Below, in pieces: positions 52,205 through 61,064 of a stretch of DNA of 64,000 nt (position 1 is its first letter; the number at the start of each line of letters is the position of its first letter). The position numbers and the translations under genes are program-made. The stretch comes from Kluyvera sp040932435 (GTDB lineage Bacteria; Pseudomonadota; Gammaproteobacteria; Enterobacterales; Enterobacteriaceae). Where the stretch lies: positions 1-64,000 of the forward strand of contig NZ_JBFQGA010000008.1 of assembly GCF_040932435.1 (NCBI RefSeq). Reading direction: 5' to 3'. The notes under the pieces are model-generated. The model was not told the DNA's origin. It saw nothing but the letters and a program-made list of their open reading frames with translations, and ran no database searches.

Positions 52205-52911
52205 ATCGATATCGAGTGACTATGCCCCAATTTTTAACGCGTATGATTCGGCGACAGCCGTCGTGGCGTGGCGGGTTATTTGGCCTCGCTTGCTTGGCGT
52301 TGTCCGGGTGTAATACTTCGCTGACGCCGCATAATGGCGACTCCAGCACCGATGCTAATGAGCCACGCCAGCAGGTCGCCGATTACCTGTCGACCGACTG
52401 TGATGATATCTGGACGCTCGGCGGCGATGCCGCGGAAAACAACCCTCTTTATTGGCTGCGCGGCATGGACTGCGCCGACCGGCTTGCGGCGGCACGTGCG
52501 CGAGCCGATGCCAATGCGCAGCCGGTAGGCAACTGGCAGGGCGCTTTCAAGCGGGGAATCTTGCTCGCGAATGCTAAAATCACGCCAGCTGAGCGTCGGC
52601 AGGTGGTTGCCGATATTGATGCCCTTAGCTCGGCTATTCCCTCACGCATTCGCCCGCTTTATCAGGTCTGGCGAGAAAACCAGTCGTTGCAGCTAACGCT
52701 TGCCGAAGAACGCCAGCGCTATGGCAAACTGCAGGAAACCAGCGATGCTCAGCTGGATGCGCTGCGTTTGCAACAACAGCAGCTGCAGGCGGAGCTGGAT
52801 TTAACCACCCGTAAGCTGCAAAACCTGACGGATATTGAACGCCAGCTCTCCAGCCGCAAGCCGGGGGCCGATATGACCCACGGCGCATCTGATGAGGATA
52901 AACATGAGTAA
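52201..52911 (+). CDS. qseG: outer membrane lipoprotein QseG
   Basis: A 236-residue lipoprotein that contacts the GlrK sensor. Lipobox in CLALSGC (Cys37), later ADYLSTDCDDIW, NPLYWLRGMDCADRL and a helical C-terminus (LDALRLQQQQLQAELDLTTRKLQNLTDIERQLSSRK). It ends 8 bases into the glrR gene. Confidence 0.9.
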   Translation: MNRYRVTMPQFLTRMIRRQPSWRGGLFGLACLALSGCNTSLTPHNGDSSTDANEPRQQVADYLSTDCDDIWTLGGDAAENNPLYWLRGMDCADRLAAARARADANAQPVGNWQGAFKRGILLANAKITPAERRQVVADIDALSSAIPSRIRPLYQVWRENQSLQLTLAEERQRYGKLQETSDAQLDALRLQQQQLQAELDLTTRKLQNLTDIERQLSSRKPGADMTHGASDEDKHE

Positions 52912-54241
52912 CCGTAAACCCGCACACCTGCTACTGGTGGATGACGACCCCGGCCTGCTAAAACTGCTGGGAATGCGTTTGACCAGCGAAGGGTATCGTG
53001 TCGTGACCGCTGAAAGCGGCCAACAGGGGCTACGGGTGCTGGCTAAGGAACGCATCGATCTGGTCATTAGCGACTTGCGAATGGACGAGATGGACGGCTT
53101 ACAGTTGTTTAGCGAAATTCAGAAAGTGCAGCCGAGTATGCCGGTGATCATCCTCACCGCGCACGGCTCTATCCCTGATGCGGTCGCCGCCACCCAGAAG
53201 GGGGTCTTTAGCTTCTTGACCAAGCCGGTCGATAAAGACGCGCTGTACAAGGCGATTGATGAAGCGTTGGAACGCTCGTCGCCTGCCATGGATGAACGGT
53301 GGCGGGAAGCGATTGTCACCCGCAGCCCGCTGATGCTCCGGCTATTAGAGCAGGCGCAAATGGTGGCGCAGTCTGATGTCAGCGTGCTGATAAACGGTCA
53401 AAGCGGTACCGGCAAAGAGATTTTGGCGCAGGCTATCCACAACGCCAGCCCGCGTCACGCGAAGCCTTTTGTGGCGATCAACTGCGGCGCGCTGCCGGAA
53501 CAGTTGCTCGAGTCCGAGCTGTTTGGTCATGCGCGCGGCGCGTTTACCGGTGCGGTGAGCAATCGGGAAGGGCTATTTCAGGCCGCAGAAGGCGGTACGT
53601 TGTTTCTGGATGAAATTGGCGATATGCCAGCACCGTTGCAGGTCAAGTTACTGCGCGTGCTGCAGGAGCGTAAAGTCCGTCCGCTGGGCAGCAACCGCGA
53701 TCTGGATATCAACGTCCGTATTGTCTCGGCAACTCACCGGGATCTGCCCAAAGCGATGGCGCGCGGCGAGTTCCGTGAGGATCTTTTCTACCGCCTGAAC
53801 GTCGTCAATCTGAAGATCCCTATGCTAGCCGAGCGTACCGAGGATATTCCGCTGCTTGCGAACTACCTGCTGCGCCAGGCCGCCGATCGCCATAAACCCT
53901 TTGTACGTGCCTTTTCGACCGATGCGATGAAGCGGCTGATGGCGGCAAACTGGCCGGGCAATGTGCGCCAATTGGTCAACGTTATCGAACAGTGTGTGGC
54001 ATTAACTTCTTCGCCGGTGATAAGCGATGCGCTGGTGGAGCAGGCGCTGGAAGGGGAAAATACCGCGCTGCCAACCTTCGTTGAGGCGCGTAATCAGTTT
54101 GAACTGAACTACCTGCGTAAGCTGCTGCAAATCACCAAAGGTAACGTCACCCATGCCGCCAGAATGGCAGGGCGAAACCGCACCGAATTCTATAAATTGC
54201 TCTCCCGTCATGAACTCGATGCCAACGATTTTAAAGAGTAG
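52904..54241 (+). CDS. glrR: sigma-54 response regulator GlrR
   Basis: A 445-residue enhancer-binding protein: receiver domain with phospho-acceptor Asp57 (VISDLRMD), AAA+ domain with Walker A GQSGTGKE, GAFTGA (contact with sigma-54) and LFLDEIGD, and a C-terminal HTH (GNVTHAARMAGRNRTEFYKLL). It activates glmY. The start at 52904 matches E. coli MSxKPAHLLL. Confidence 0.96.
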   Translation: MSNRKPAHLLLVDDDPGLLKLLGMRLTSEGYRVVTAESGQQGLRVLAKERIDLVISDLRMDEMDGLQLFSEIQKVQPSMPVIILTAHGSIPDAVAATQKGVFSFLTKPVDKDALYKAIDEALERSSPAMDERWREAIVTRSPLMLRLLEQAQMVAQSDVSVLINGQSGTGKEILAQAIHNASPRHAKPFVAINCGALPEQLLESELFGHARGAFTGAVSNREGLFQAAEGGTLFLDEIGDMPAPLQVKLLRVLQERKVRPLGSNRDLDINVRIVSATHRDLPKAMARGEFREDLFYRLNVVNLKIPMLAERTEDIPLLANYLLRQAADRHKPFVRAFSTDAMKRLMAANWPGNVRQLVNVIEQCVALTSSPVISDALVEQALEGENTALPTFVEARNQFELNYLRKLLQITKGNVTHAARMAGRNRTEFYKLLSRHELDANDFKE

Positions 54242-54309
54242 CACCGGACATACGTCTGATTTATGATACGGTGAGCAACCGGTTACGCGATAAAAACGAC
54301 AGGAACACC

Positions 54310-54648
54310 ATGAAAAAAATTGATGCGATTATTAAACCCTTCAAACTCGATGACGTACGTGAAGCGCTGGCGGAAGTGGGCATCACCGGGATGACGGTTA
54401 CAGAAGTGAAAGGCTTTGGTCGTCAGAAGGGCCACACCGAGCTGTATCGTGGCGCGGAGTACATGGTGGACTTTCTGCCGAAGGTTAAAATTGAAATCGT
54501 TGTCACCGACGATATCGTCGATACCTGCGTGGATACCATTATTCGTACCGCCCAGACCGGTAAAATCGGCGACGGTAAAATTTTCGTCTTTGACGTCGCG
54601 CGCGTGGTGCGTATTCGTACTGGCGAAGAAGACGACGCCGCAATCTAA
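54310..54648 (+). CDS. glnB: nitrogen regulatory protein P-II
   Basis: A 112-residue PII signal protein. The T-loop holds Tyr51 (GAEYMVDF), the uridylylation site. It signals 2-oxoglutarate and glutamine to NtrB and ATase. 68 bases after glrR. Confidence 0.97.
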   Translation: MKKIDAIIKPFKLDDVREALAEVGITGMTVTEVKGFGRQKGHTELYRGAEYMVDFLPKVKIEIVVTDDIVDTCVDTIIRTAQTGKIGDGKIFVFDVARVVRIRTGEEDDAAI

Positions 54649-54664
54649 TCCCACTCTTATCTTC

Positions 54665-54733
54665 GTAGGCCTGATAAGCATAGCGCCATCAGGCATAAAT
54701 GCCGGATGGCGGCTGTCGCCTTATCCGGCCTAC
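54665..54733. repeat. REP/BIME element between glnB and hmp
   Basis: Facing REP arms: GTAGGCCTGATAAGC, then GCGCCATCAGGC, and ATGCCGGATGGCGGCT with TTATCCGGCCTAC. It lies between converging genes. Confidence 0.85.
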
Positions 54734-54745
54734 GCGCCAACTGTT

Positions 54746-55936
54746 TTACAAGACCTTATGCGGGCCAAAACATTCGTAGTGAATGTTTTCTTGTGATACG
54801 CCCAGCTCAACCAACTGTTTCGCCGCGAACTGCATAAATCCTACCGGGCCACACAGATAGAACTGCATCGCCGGAGAGCCGATCGCGTCTGCCATCGGGC
54901 TTAAATCCATCGCGCCTTCGCTGTCAAAGCGCACGGCGCTGCGGTCGCTATCCGTCGGCTGGCGGTACCAAGTGTGTGCGCTAAAGTGTGGCAAGCTGGC
55001 ACCCAGTGCTTTCACTTCATCGGCAAACGCGTGCACTTCGCCGTTTTCTGCCGCATGGAACCAGTTAACCTGGGCGTTATGCTGAGATTTGGCCAGCGTG
55101 TCGAGCATTGCCAGCATCGGCGTTTGACCGACGCCTGCGGAAAGCAGGGTGACGGGCGTTGTCTTTTCCACCGACATAAAGAAATCACCGGCAGGTGCTG
55201 CCAGATGCACGACGTCACCGACGCTTGCATGGTTGTGCAACCAGCTTGAAACCTGCCCGCCGTCTTCACGTTTCACCGCAATACGGTAGCCTTTACCGTC
55301 TGCTTTACGCGTCAGGGAGTACTGGCGGATTTCCTGAAATTCGAAATCTTCCGGTTTCAACCACACGGCCAGATACTGGCCCGGCAGGTAATCCGCGACG
55401 GTTCCGCCATCGACCGGGGCAAATTCAAAGCTGGTAATGAGTGCGCTGCGCGGCGTTTTGCCGACGAGACGGAACGGACGAGTGCCTTCCCAGCCGCCGT
55501 TTTTACTGGCGCTCTCTTGGTAGATCTCGGCTTCTCGGTTAATAAACACTCCAGCTAGCACACCGTAGGCTTTGCCCCAAGCATCCAGTACTTCTTGACC
55601 TGGGCTGAACATTTCATCCAGCGTCGCCAGAAGATGGCCGCCTACGATGTCATACTGCTCTGGTTTAATCTGAAAGCTGGTGTGCTTCTGGGCAATTTTC
55701 TCAACCGCAGGCAGCAGCGCTGCCAGGTTTTCAATATTGCTGGCGTAGGCGGCAATTGCGTTGAACAGCGCTTCACGCTGGTCGCCGTTACGCTGATTGC
55801 TCATATTGAAAATCTCTTTCAGTTCCGGGTTATGGGCAAACATCCGGTCGTAAAAATGGGCCGTGAGCTTAGGGCCGGTTTCAACCAGCAGAGGGATAGT
55901 GGCTTTAACGGTGGCGATGGTTTGTGCATCAAGCAT
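54746..55936 (-). CDS. hmp: nitric oxide dioxygenase, flavohemoglobin
   Basis: A 396-residue enzyme converting NO to nitrate with NADPH. N-terminal globin (ending about residue 140; proximal His in EQYDIVGGHLLA), FAD-binding domain (RQYSLTRKADGKGYRIAVKRE), NAD-binding domain (LSAGVGQTPMLAMLDTL). The start at 55936 follows E. coli MLDAQTIATVK. NsrR site upstream. Confidence 0.96.
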   Translation of the reverse strand: MLDAQTIATVKATIPLLVETGPKLTAHFYDRMFAHNPELKEIFNMSNQRNGDQREALFNAIAAYASNIENLAALLPAVEKIAQKHTSFQIKPEQYDIVGGHLLATLDEMFSPGQEVLDAWGKAYGVLAGVFINREAEIYQESASKNGGWEGTRPFRLVGKTPRSALITSFEFAPVDGGTVADYLPGQYLAVWLKPEDFEFQEIRQYSLTRKADGKGYRIAVKREDGGQVSSWLHNHASVGDVVHLAAPAGDFFMSVEKTTPVTLLSAGVGQTPMLAMLDTLAKSQHNAQVNWFHAAENGEVHAFADEVKALGASLPHFSAHTWYRQPTDSDRSAVRFDSEGAMDLSPMADAIGSPAMQFYLCGPVGFMQFAAKQLVELGVSQENIHYECFGPHKVL

Positions 55937-55963
55937 GGCAGGTTTTCCTATGATTATCACTTA

Positions 55964-55986
55964 ATGTTGCATATTAAATGCATCTT
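55964..55986 (-). promoter_or_regulatory. NsrR binding site of hmp
   Basis: On the minus strand AAGATGCATTT-A-ATATGCAACAT, two inverted half-sites fitting the NsrR consensus; the first is a full match. TATAAG just upstream may be the -10. NsrR releases under nitric oxide. Confidence 0.82.
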
Positions 55987-56263
55987 ATAAAAATACCCCT
56001 GCTTTGTAAATGGTTCTTTGTGAGATTGCATAATCTCGGTTACAAGATGAATTATTCGCATCACAAACCTGAAAAGAAATCCACTTTCTAACGTAAGGCC
56101 TTTATTCCTCAACCCCTTGTGTAGCCTGAAGGTAAACGTTTGCGTAATTTCGTTTGTCAAGACCTGTTATCACAGAACGATTCAGTTATACTGTTGCCCG
56201 TTGTCCAACAGGACTGCCTTTTTCAGGGCAAAATTCTATTGTTAGCTGAGTCAGGAGATGCGG

Positions 56264-57517
56264 ATGTTAAAGCGTGAAATGAACATTGCCGATTATGATG
56301 CCGAACTGTGGCAGGCTATGGAGCAAGAAAAAGTACGTCAGGAAGAGCACATTGAACTGATCGCCTCCGAAAACTATACCAGCCCGCGCGTCATGCAGGC
56401 ACAGGGATCTCAGCTGACCAACAAATATGCTGAAGGTTATCCGGGCAAGCGTTACTACGGTGGCTGTGAATACGTTGATATCGTTGAGCAACTGGCTATC
56501 GACCGTGCAAAAGAGCTGTTCGGCGCCGACTACGCTAACGTGCAACCGCACTCCGGTTCTCAGGCTAACTTCGCGGTCTACACCGCGCTGCTGCAGCCAG
56601 GCGACACCGTACTAGGCATGAACTTGGCTCAAGGTGGTCACCTGACTCACGGTTCCCCGGTAAACTTCTCCGGTAAACTGTACAACATCATCCCTTACGG
56701 TATTGATGAGTCCGGTAAAATTGACTACGAAGACATGGCGAAGCAGGCGCAGGAACACAAACCGAAAATGATCATCGGTGGTTTCTCTGCTTACTCCGGT
56801 ATCGTTGACTGGGCAAAAATGCGTGAAATCGCTGACAGCATTGGCGCATACCTGTTCGTTGATATGGCGCACGTTGCGGGTCTGATTGCAGCTGGCGTTT
56901 ACCCGAACCCGGTTCCACACGCGCACGTTGTTACCACGACCACCCATAAAACTCTGGCGGGTCCACGCGGTGGCCTGATCCTTGCGAAGGGCGGCGACGA
57001 AGATCTGTACAAGAAACTGAACTCCGCCGTGTTCCCAAGCGCGCAGGGTGGCCCTCTGATGCACGTTATCGCAGGTAAAGCGGTTGCGCTGAAAGAAGCG
57101 ATGGAACCTGAGTTCAAAGTTTATCAGCAGCAAGTTGCGAAAAACGCCAAAGCGATGGTGGAAGTATTCCTGAACCGTGGTTACAAAGTGGTTTCCGGCG
57201 GGACTGAAAACCACCTGTTCCTGCTGGATCTGGTTGATAAAAACCTGACCGGTAAAGAAGCGGATGCAGCACTGGGCCGTGCGAACATCACCGTGAACAA
57301 AAACAGCGTACCAAACGATCCGAAGAGCCCGTTTGTGACCTCCGGTATCCGCATCGGTTCTCCGGCTGTTACTCGCCGTGGCTTCAAAGAAGCCGAAGTG
57401 AAAGAGCTGGCTGGCTGGATGTGTGACGTTCTGGACAACATCAATGATGAAGCCGTTATCGAGCGCATCAAAGGTAAAGTCTTGGAAATCTGTGCACGCT
57501 TCCCGGTTTACGCGTAA
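56264..57517 (+). CDS. glyA: serine hydroxymethyltransferase
   Basis: A 417-residue PLP enzyme interconverting serine and glycine with tetrahydrofolate. PLP lysine in TTTTHKTLAGPRGG (about residue 229). Start ATG 56264 matches MLKREMNIADYDAEL. Leader region upstream should hold PurR/MetR sites; I did not place them. Confidence 0.97.
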   Translation: MLKREMNIADYDAELWQAMEQEKVRQEEHIELIASENYTSPRVMQAQGSQLTNKYAEGYPGKRYYGGCEYVDIVEQLAIDRAKELFGADYANVQPHSGSQANFAVYTALLQPGDTVLGMNLAQGGHLTHGSPVNFSGKLYNIIPYGIDESGKIDYEDMAKQAQEHKPKMIIGGFSAYSGIVDWAKMREIADSIGAYLFVDMAHVAGLIAAGVYPNPVPHAHVVTTTTHKTLAGPRGGLILAKGGDEDLYKKLNSAVFPSAQGGPLMHVIAGKAVALKEAMEPEFKVYQQQVAKNAKAMVEVFLNRGYKVVSGGTENHLFLLDLVDKNLTGKEADAALGRANITVNKNSVPNDPKSPFVTSGIRIGSPAVTRRGFKEAEVKELAGWMCDVLDNINDEAVIERIKGKVLEICARFPVYA

Positions 57518-57537
57518 GCGCTAATCGTAAGATGCAA

Positions 57538-57564
57538 AAAAAGGCCGCGCATGCGGCCTTTTTT
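57538..57564 (+). terminator. glyA terminator
   Basis: AAGGCCGC, GCAT loop and GCGGCCTT followed by T's. Confidence 0.9.
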
Positions 57565-57567
57565 AAT

Positions 57568-57639
57568 GCCCGATGGCGCTACGCTTATCGGGCCTACAAC
57601 GCTTTCGTAGGCCTGATAAGGCGAAGCCGCCATCAGGCA
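57568..57639. repeat. REP elements after glyA
   Basis: GCCCGATGGCGCTACGCTTATCG-type unit followed by facing GTAGGCCTGATAAGGCG...GCCATCAGGC. Confidence 0.85.
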
Positions 57640-57644
57640 AACCA

Positions 57645-58067
57645 TCAACGCCTATCTAACGAAATTTTCCCCGGCCCGACAATCGCCAGCAGCAGGAATG
57701 CTCCCGCAATACTGATGTTCTTATAGAAGTTAATCATATTCGGCATCACCGCATCGCCGGTCATATCCCAGTAGTGGTGACCAATTACCGCTGTACCCAG
57801 CGTATAGAAAATAAAGAGCACCGCCAGTGGACGGGTAAAGAAGCCGAGGATAATTAGAATCGCCGCCGGTACTTCCATCACAATCGCGATAATGGCGGCC
57901 AGCGAAGGCATCGGTGCGCCGGATGACGCCATATATTGTACCGTGCCGTCGAAGTGGAGCATTTTGGGATAGCCGAAGAGAATAAACAGCAGTACCACGG
58001 CGATACGAGCAATCAGCAGTAGCAGATCGCGCGATGCGCCAAAATCGAGATAGCGAAGCGAGTTCAT
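57645..58067 (-). CDS. yphA: DoxX family inner membrane protein YphA
   Basis: A 140-residue protein with four likely membrane segments; KMLHFDGTVQYMASSGAPMP, and GHHYWDMTGDAV are typical of DoxX/YphA. Start chosen by match to E. coli (MNxLRYxDFGA). Function unclear. It lies after hcaD in the same direction. Confidence 0.9.
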   Translation of the reverse strand: MNSLRYLDFGASRDLLLLIARIAVVLLFILFGYPKMLHFDGTVQYMASSGAPMPSLAAIIAIVMEVPAAILIILGFFTRPLAVLFIFYTLGTAVIGHHYWDMTGDAVMPNMINFYKNISIAGAFLLLAIVGPGKISLDRR

Positions 58068-58205
58068 GGCCGTTCCTTGTGTCAGTACGTATGATTTAAA
58101 CGTAATACACAATTCTGTGACCTGCCACACAGGGGAGTAAAATCAGTATTTTGGCTAGCGCGTTCCCTGCCGTCGCTATGCTCGCGCGAAGGCAGGGAAG
58201 GACAT

Positions 58206-59408
58206 TTAAAGCGACTTCAGCGGCACACTTTCATCGCACAGCTGTGTCTCACTGACCACGCGCCCTGACTGTATCAGTTTACGCAGTACCCGCACTTCTC
58301 GCCCGTTATTCAGCGTTACCGCCCCCAGCAAAGCACCGCCTCGCAGCTTCAGCCAGATAGCCTTGCCGCTCTTCGGGTCTCCACGGCACAGCCAGCTTTC
58401 GCCCCGCATTTCACCGACAAACTGCAGGTTATCGCTGTACTGATCGGTCCAGAACCAGCCCGGTGCCGTGGCTGGCAGTGGCTGATTCAGCATCGCGGCG
58501 GCGGCGGTTTGCGCCTGCACGTTGGCGTTTTCCCAGCTCTCTATCCGCGACAGCGAACCGTCGGGATGGCGCGTTAACGTGACGTCTCCGGCGGCAAAAA
58601 TGGCCGGATCGGCGGTGACGCAGGTGGCATCAACGATTATCCCATTGGCCGTTTCAAGCCCGGCGTCGCGAGCCAGGGCGTCGTTAGCGATAATGCCGAT
58701 ACCGTACACCACCGCGTCGGCTGTTAACGTGTCGCCGTTTTGCAGCGTCAGGGTCACAAACTCGCCGTTTTCCACGTGTTCAATGGCGCTGTTGAGCAGC
58801 ATGCGCACGCCCGCCAACTGATGACGCGCCAGCAGGTAGTCGCGCACCGGCTGTGGGGCGTTGCGGCCCATCACCGTCGACGCCTGTTCCACGACCGTGA
58901 CCCGGCAGCCGCGCTGGGTTGCGCTGGCCGCGAGCTCAAGCCCGATGGTGCCTGCGCCAACAATCACCACCGATTTTCCCGGCTGCAGGATGTCGCGCAG
59001 CCGCGCGGCGTCACCGGCGTGGCGCAGGGTGAAGCTCCGCGAGCCAAGAGCGTCAATCAGCGGTAGCGGACGTGCTGCCGCGCCGGTCGCCAACAGAAGC
59101 TGCGTCCAGCGGTAGGTTTGGCCGTCTGCCAGCGTCAGGGTATGCGACGACCGGTCAAGCTGGCGAATCGTCACGCCCAGATGGAGCTGGACATTGTTTT
59201 CCTGCCACCACTTGGCGGGGAGCACCGGCTGCAATTGCGGGTTGTCGTCCAGCAACATCGCCTTTGACAGCGGCGGGCGCTCGTAAGGGGGATGCGTTTC
59301 GTCAGAAAAAAGATGCAGTTGCCCGCTAAACCCTTGCTGGCGAAGGGCGGCGGCGGCCATTGCCCCCGCCTGGCCGCCGCCAATAATAGCAATAATCTGT
59401 TCGTTCAT
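58206..59408 (-). CDS. hcaD: 3-phenylpropionate/cinnamate dioxygenase ferredoxin-NAD+ reductase
   Basis: A 400-residue FAD reductase that moves electrons from NADH to HcaC. FAD motif GGGQAGAMAA near the N-terminus, and NAD motif VGAGTIGLELA at about residue 152. Ends the hcaEFCBD operon. Confidence 0.94.
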   Translation of the reverse strand: MNEQIIAIIGGGQAGAMAAAALRQQGFSGQLHLFSDETHPPYERPPLSKAMLLDDNPQLQPVLPAKWWQENNVQLHLGVTIRQLDRSSHTLTLADGQTYRWTQLLLATGAAARPLPLIDALGSRSFTLRHAGDAARLRDILQPGKSVVIVGAGTIGLELAASATQRGCRVTVVEQASTVMGRNAPQPVRDYLLARHQLAGVRMLLNSAIEHVENGEFVTLTLQNGDTLTADAVVYGIGIIANDALARDAGLETANGIIVDATCVTADPAIFAAGDVTLTRHPDGSLSRIESWENANVQAQTAAAAMLNQPLPATAPGWFWTDQYSDNLQFVGEMRGESWLCRGDPKSGKAIWLKLRGGALLGAVTLNNGREVRVLRKLIQSGRVVSETQLCDESVPLKSL

Positions 59409-59416
59409 AGCGCTCC

Positions 59417-60229
59417 TTAAAGATCCAGACCCGCCGCGACGTGGCGGATCCCACGGATCCCCAGGCCGGCATCGGCGTTGATCATCACGCCGCTCAGCGT
59501 GCGGTTGTTGCGGCGCGAGGCCAGCATCACGTACGGCCCGGTAAAGTCAGCCGGATCGGGGAAGAATTGCAGGGGCAGAATGGCGGCAATTTTCTCCGGC
59601 GTCAGCGACTGCATGATTGAGGTGTTATTTTGCCCCAGCGCCTGCGGGCCGCGCAGGTCGGTCGCCATGCCGCAGGGGCCGACGCCGTTAACGCGGACTT
59701 TCGGCGCCAGCTCGTAGGCCAACTGACGAATCAGCCCGGTAGCTGCGTGTTTGCTGGCGGTGTACAGCGGGCCGCCACCACCTGGATACCAAGCCGCATT
59801 AGAAAGGGTGAAAATGATGCTGCCTTCGCTGGCAATCAGCGCCGGAGCGCAGGCTTTTGCGCCCAGTAGGTAGCCCAGCACGTTAACGTTGAACAGCTCA
59901 TGAAAACCGCTTTCCAACGCATCCGCCGGAGTATTCACCAGTGAAGCGTTGTGATCCCAGATGCCAGCATTGCCGATAAAGCAGTCCAGCTTGCCGAAGA
60001 CGGTGAGGATCTGATCGACCGCGCGCTGGTAGTCGGCGTAGCAGGTCACATTGCCTTCGACGGCCAGCACGTGTTCGCCAAAACGCTGACGCAGGCTGGC
60101 GACCTTCGCCGCCGACAGTTCTAGGGTGGCGACCTTCGCGCCTTCTTCGATAAAGCGTTCGACCAGCGCCAGCCCGAGCCCGGAGCCGCCGCCGGTGATA
60201 AACACCACGTTGTCGTGTAAATCGCTCAT
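59417..60229 (-). CDS. hcaB: cinnamate/phenylpropionate dihydrodiol dehydrogenase
   Basis: A 270-residue short-chain dehydrogenase converting the cis-dihydrodiol into the catechol. NAD motif TGGGSGLG (residues 12-19) and catalytic YTASK (about 155-159). Overlaps hcaC by one base. Confidence 0.94.
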   Translation of the reverse strand: MSDLHDNVVFITGGGSGLGLALVERFIEEGAKVATLELSAAKVASLRQRFGEHVLAVEGNVTCYADYQRAVDQILTVFGKLDCFIGNAGIWDHNASLVNTPADALESGFHELFNVNVLGYLLGAKACAPALIASEGSIIFTLSNAAWYPGGGGPLYTASKHAATGLIRQLAYELAPKVRVNGVGPCGMATDLRGPQALGQNNTSIMQSLTPEKIAAILPLQFFPDPADFTGPYVMLASRRNNRTLSGVMINADAGLGIRGIRHVAAGLDL

Positions 60230-60546
60230 CAGGCCTCCTCAGGAATATCGATAAATACCTCGCCACCTTCCACATGAACGGCGTAGGTGGTGAGCGGGTC
60301 GGTTGCGGGTAGGCACAGCGCCTTGCCGGTTTTCAGGCAGAAGCTGGCGGCGTGTAGCGGGCATTCGACGGTGGCATCGTCTTCCAGATAGCCTTCGGAC
60401 ATCGACGCGTTACCGTGGCTACAGCGATCGTTAATGGCAAAAAATTCACCGCCGACGTGGAACAGGGCGATAACGGGTGAGGTTTCCAAGCGGAGGGCTT
60501 CTCCCTCCGGCAGCGCCTCGGTGGCGCAGGCAAATACGCGATTCAT
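60229..60546 (-). CDS. hcaC: dioxygenase ferredoxin subunit
   Basis: A 105-residue Rieske ferredoxin: CSHG (about residues 42-45) and CPLH (60-63) hold the [2Fe-2S] cluster. Carries electrons from HcaD to HcaEF. Overlaps hcaB and hcaF by one base each. Confidence 0.94.
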   Translation of the reverse strand: MNRVFACATEALPEGEALRLETSPVIALFHVGGEFFAINDRCSHGNASMSEGYLEDDATVECPLHAASFCLKTGKALCLPATDPLTTYAVHVEGGEVFIDIPEEA

Positions 60547-61064
60547 CAGAAAAGGATACTCAGGTTGTGGGAGGTGATCACCGCCTGATCGAGCACGATC
60601 TCACGTGCCAGCAGACGCCACGTACCGTCGGACAGCCGACGGACTTTATCCACGCGGGTGCCCACATAAAACGTTTCGTCACGTTCCTTTTGGGCACGGT
60701 ACAGCAGGTAGTTGAGGCGGACGGCGAAGACGTCCGGCTGGTCGGTTTCACTTACCTGCAGGTTGCTTATCATATGGCGGGTGCGCGAAGGCGGCTCTTC
60801 CGCCCACGCCATGCCGGTTTCCAGCCGCGCGATGCGGCGTTCAAGCTGGTCTTTGTTGTCGTTGAAAATCCAGGTGGTTGGCGGCTGTATACCTTTACGA
60901 CGGTCGCGGGTCTGGGCGTTGACGGTGGTTCGCATGGTGTAACGAATCTCTTCGTCCAACTGCGCCAGCCAGTCGCGGAACTGCCAGTCGTCGAGCAACC
61001 GTGCCTCCTCATAAAGAAACTGGCCGATGCGGTGATGCAGTTCCAGAGAGACTAATGCGCTCAT
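60546..61064 (-). CDS. hcaF: dioxygenase beta subunit
   Basis: A 172-residue small subunit of the ring-hydroxylating dioxygenase (NTF2-like fold): FRDWLAQLDEEIRYTMRTTVN, then HMISNLQV. It supports the HcaE hexamer and overlaps hcaE by 4 bases. Confidence 0.94.
   Translation of the reverse strand: MSALVSLELHHRIGQFLYEEARLLDDWQFRDWLAQLDEEIRYTMRTTVNAQTRDRRKGIQPPTTWIFNDNKDQLERRIARLETGMAWAEEPPSRTRHMISNLQVSETDQPDVFAVRLNYLLYRAQKERDETFYVGTRVDKVRRLSDGTWRLLAREIVLDQAVITSHNLSILF

Noticed and set aside
58163..58199. TTCCCTGCC/GGCAGGGAA hairpin after hcaD as a terminator
   Set aside because: Nine-base arms are present but there is no T run on the minus strand, so it is at most a hairpin that stabilises the mRNA end.
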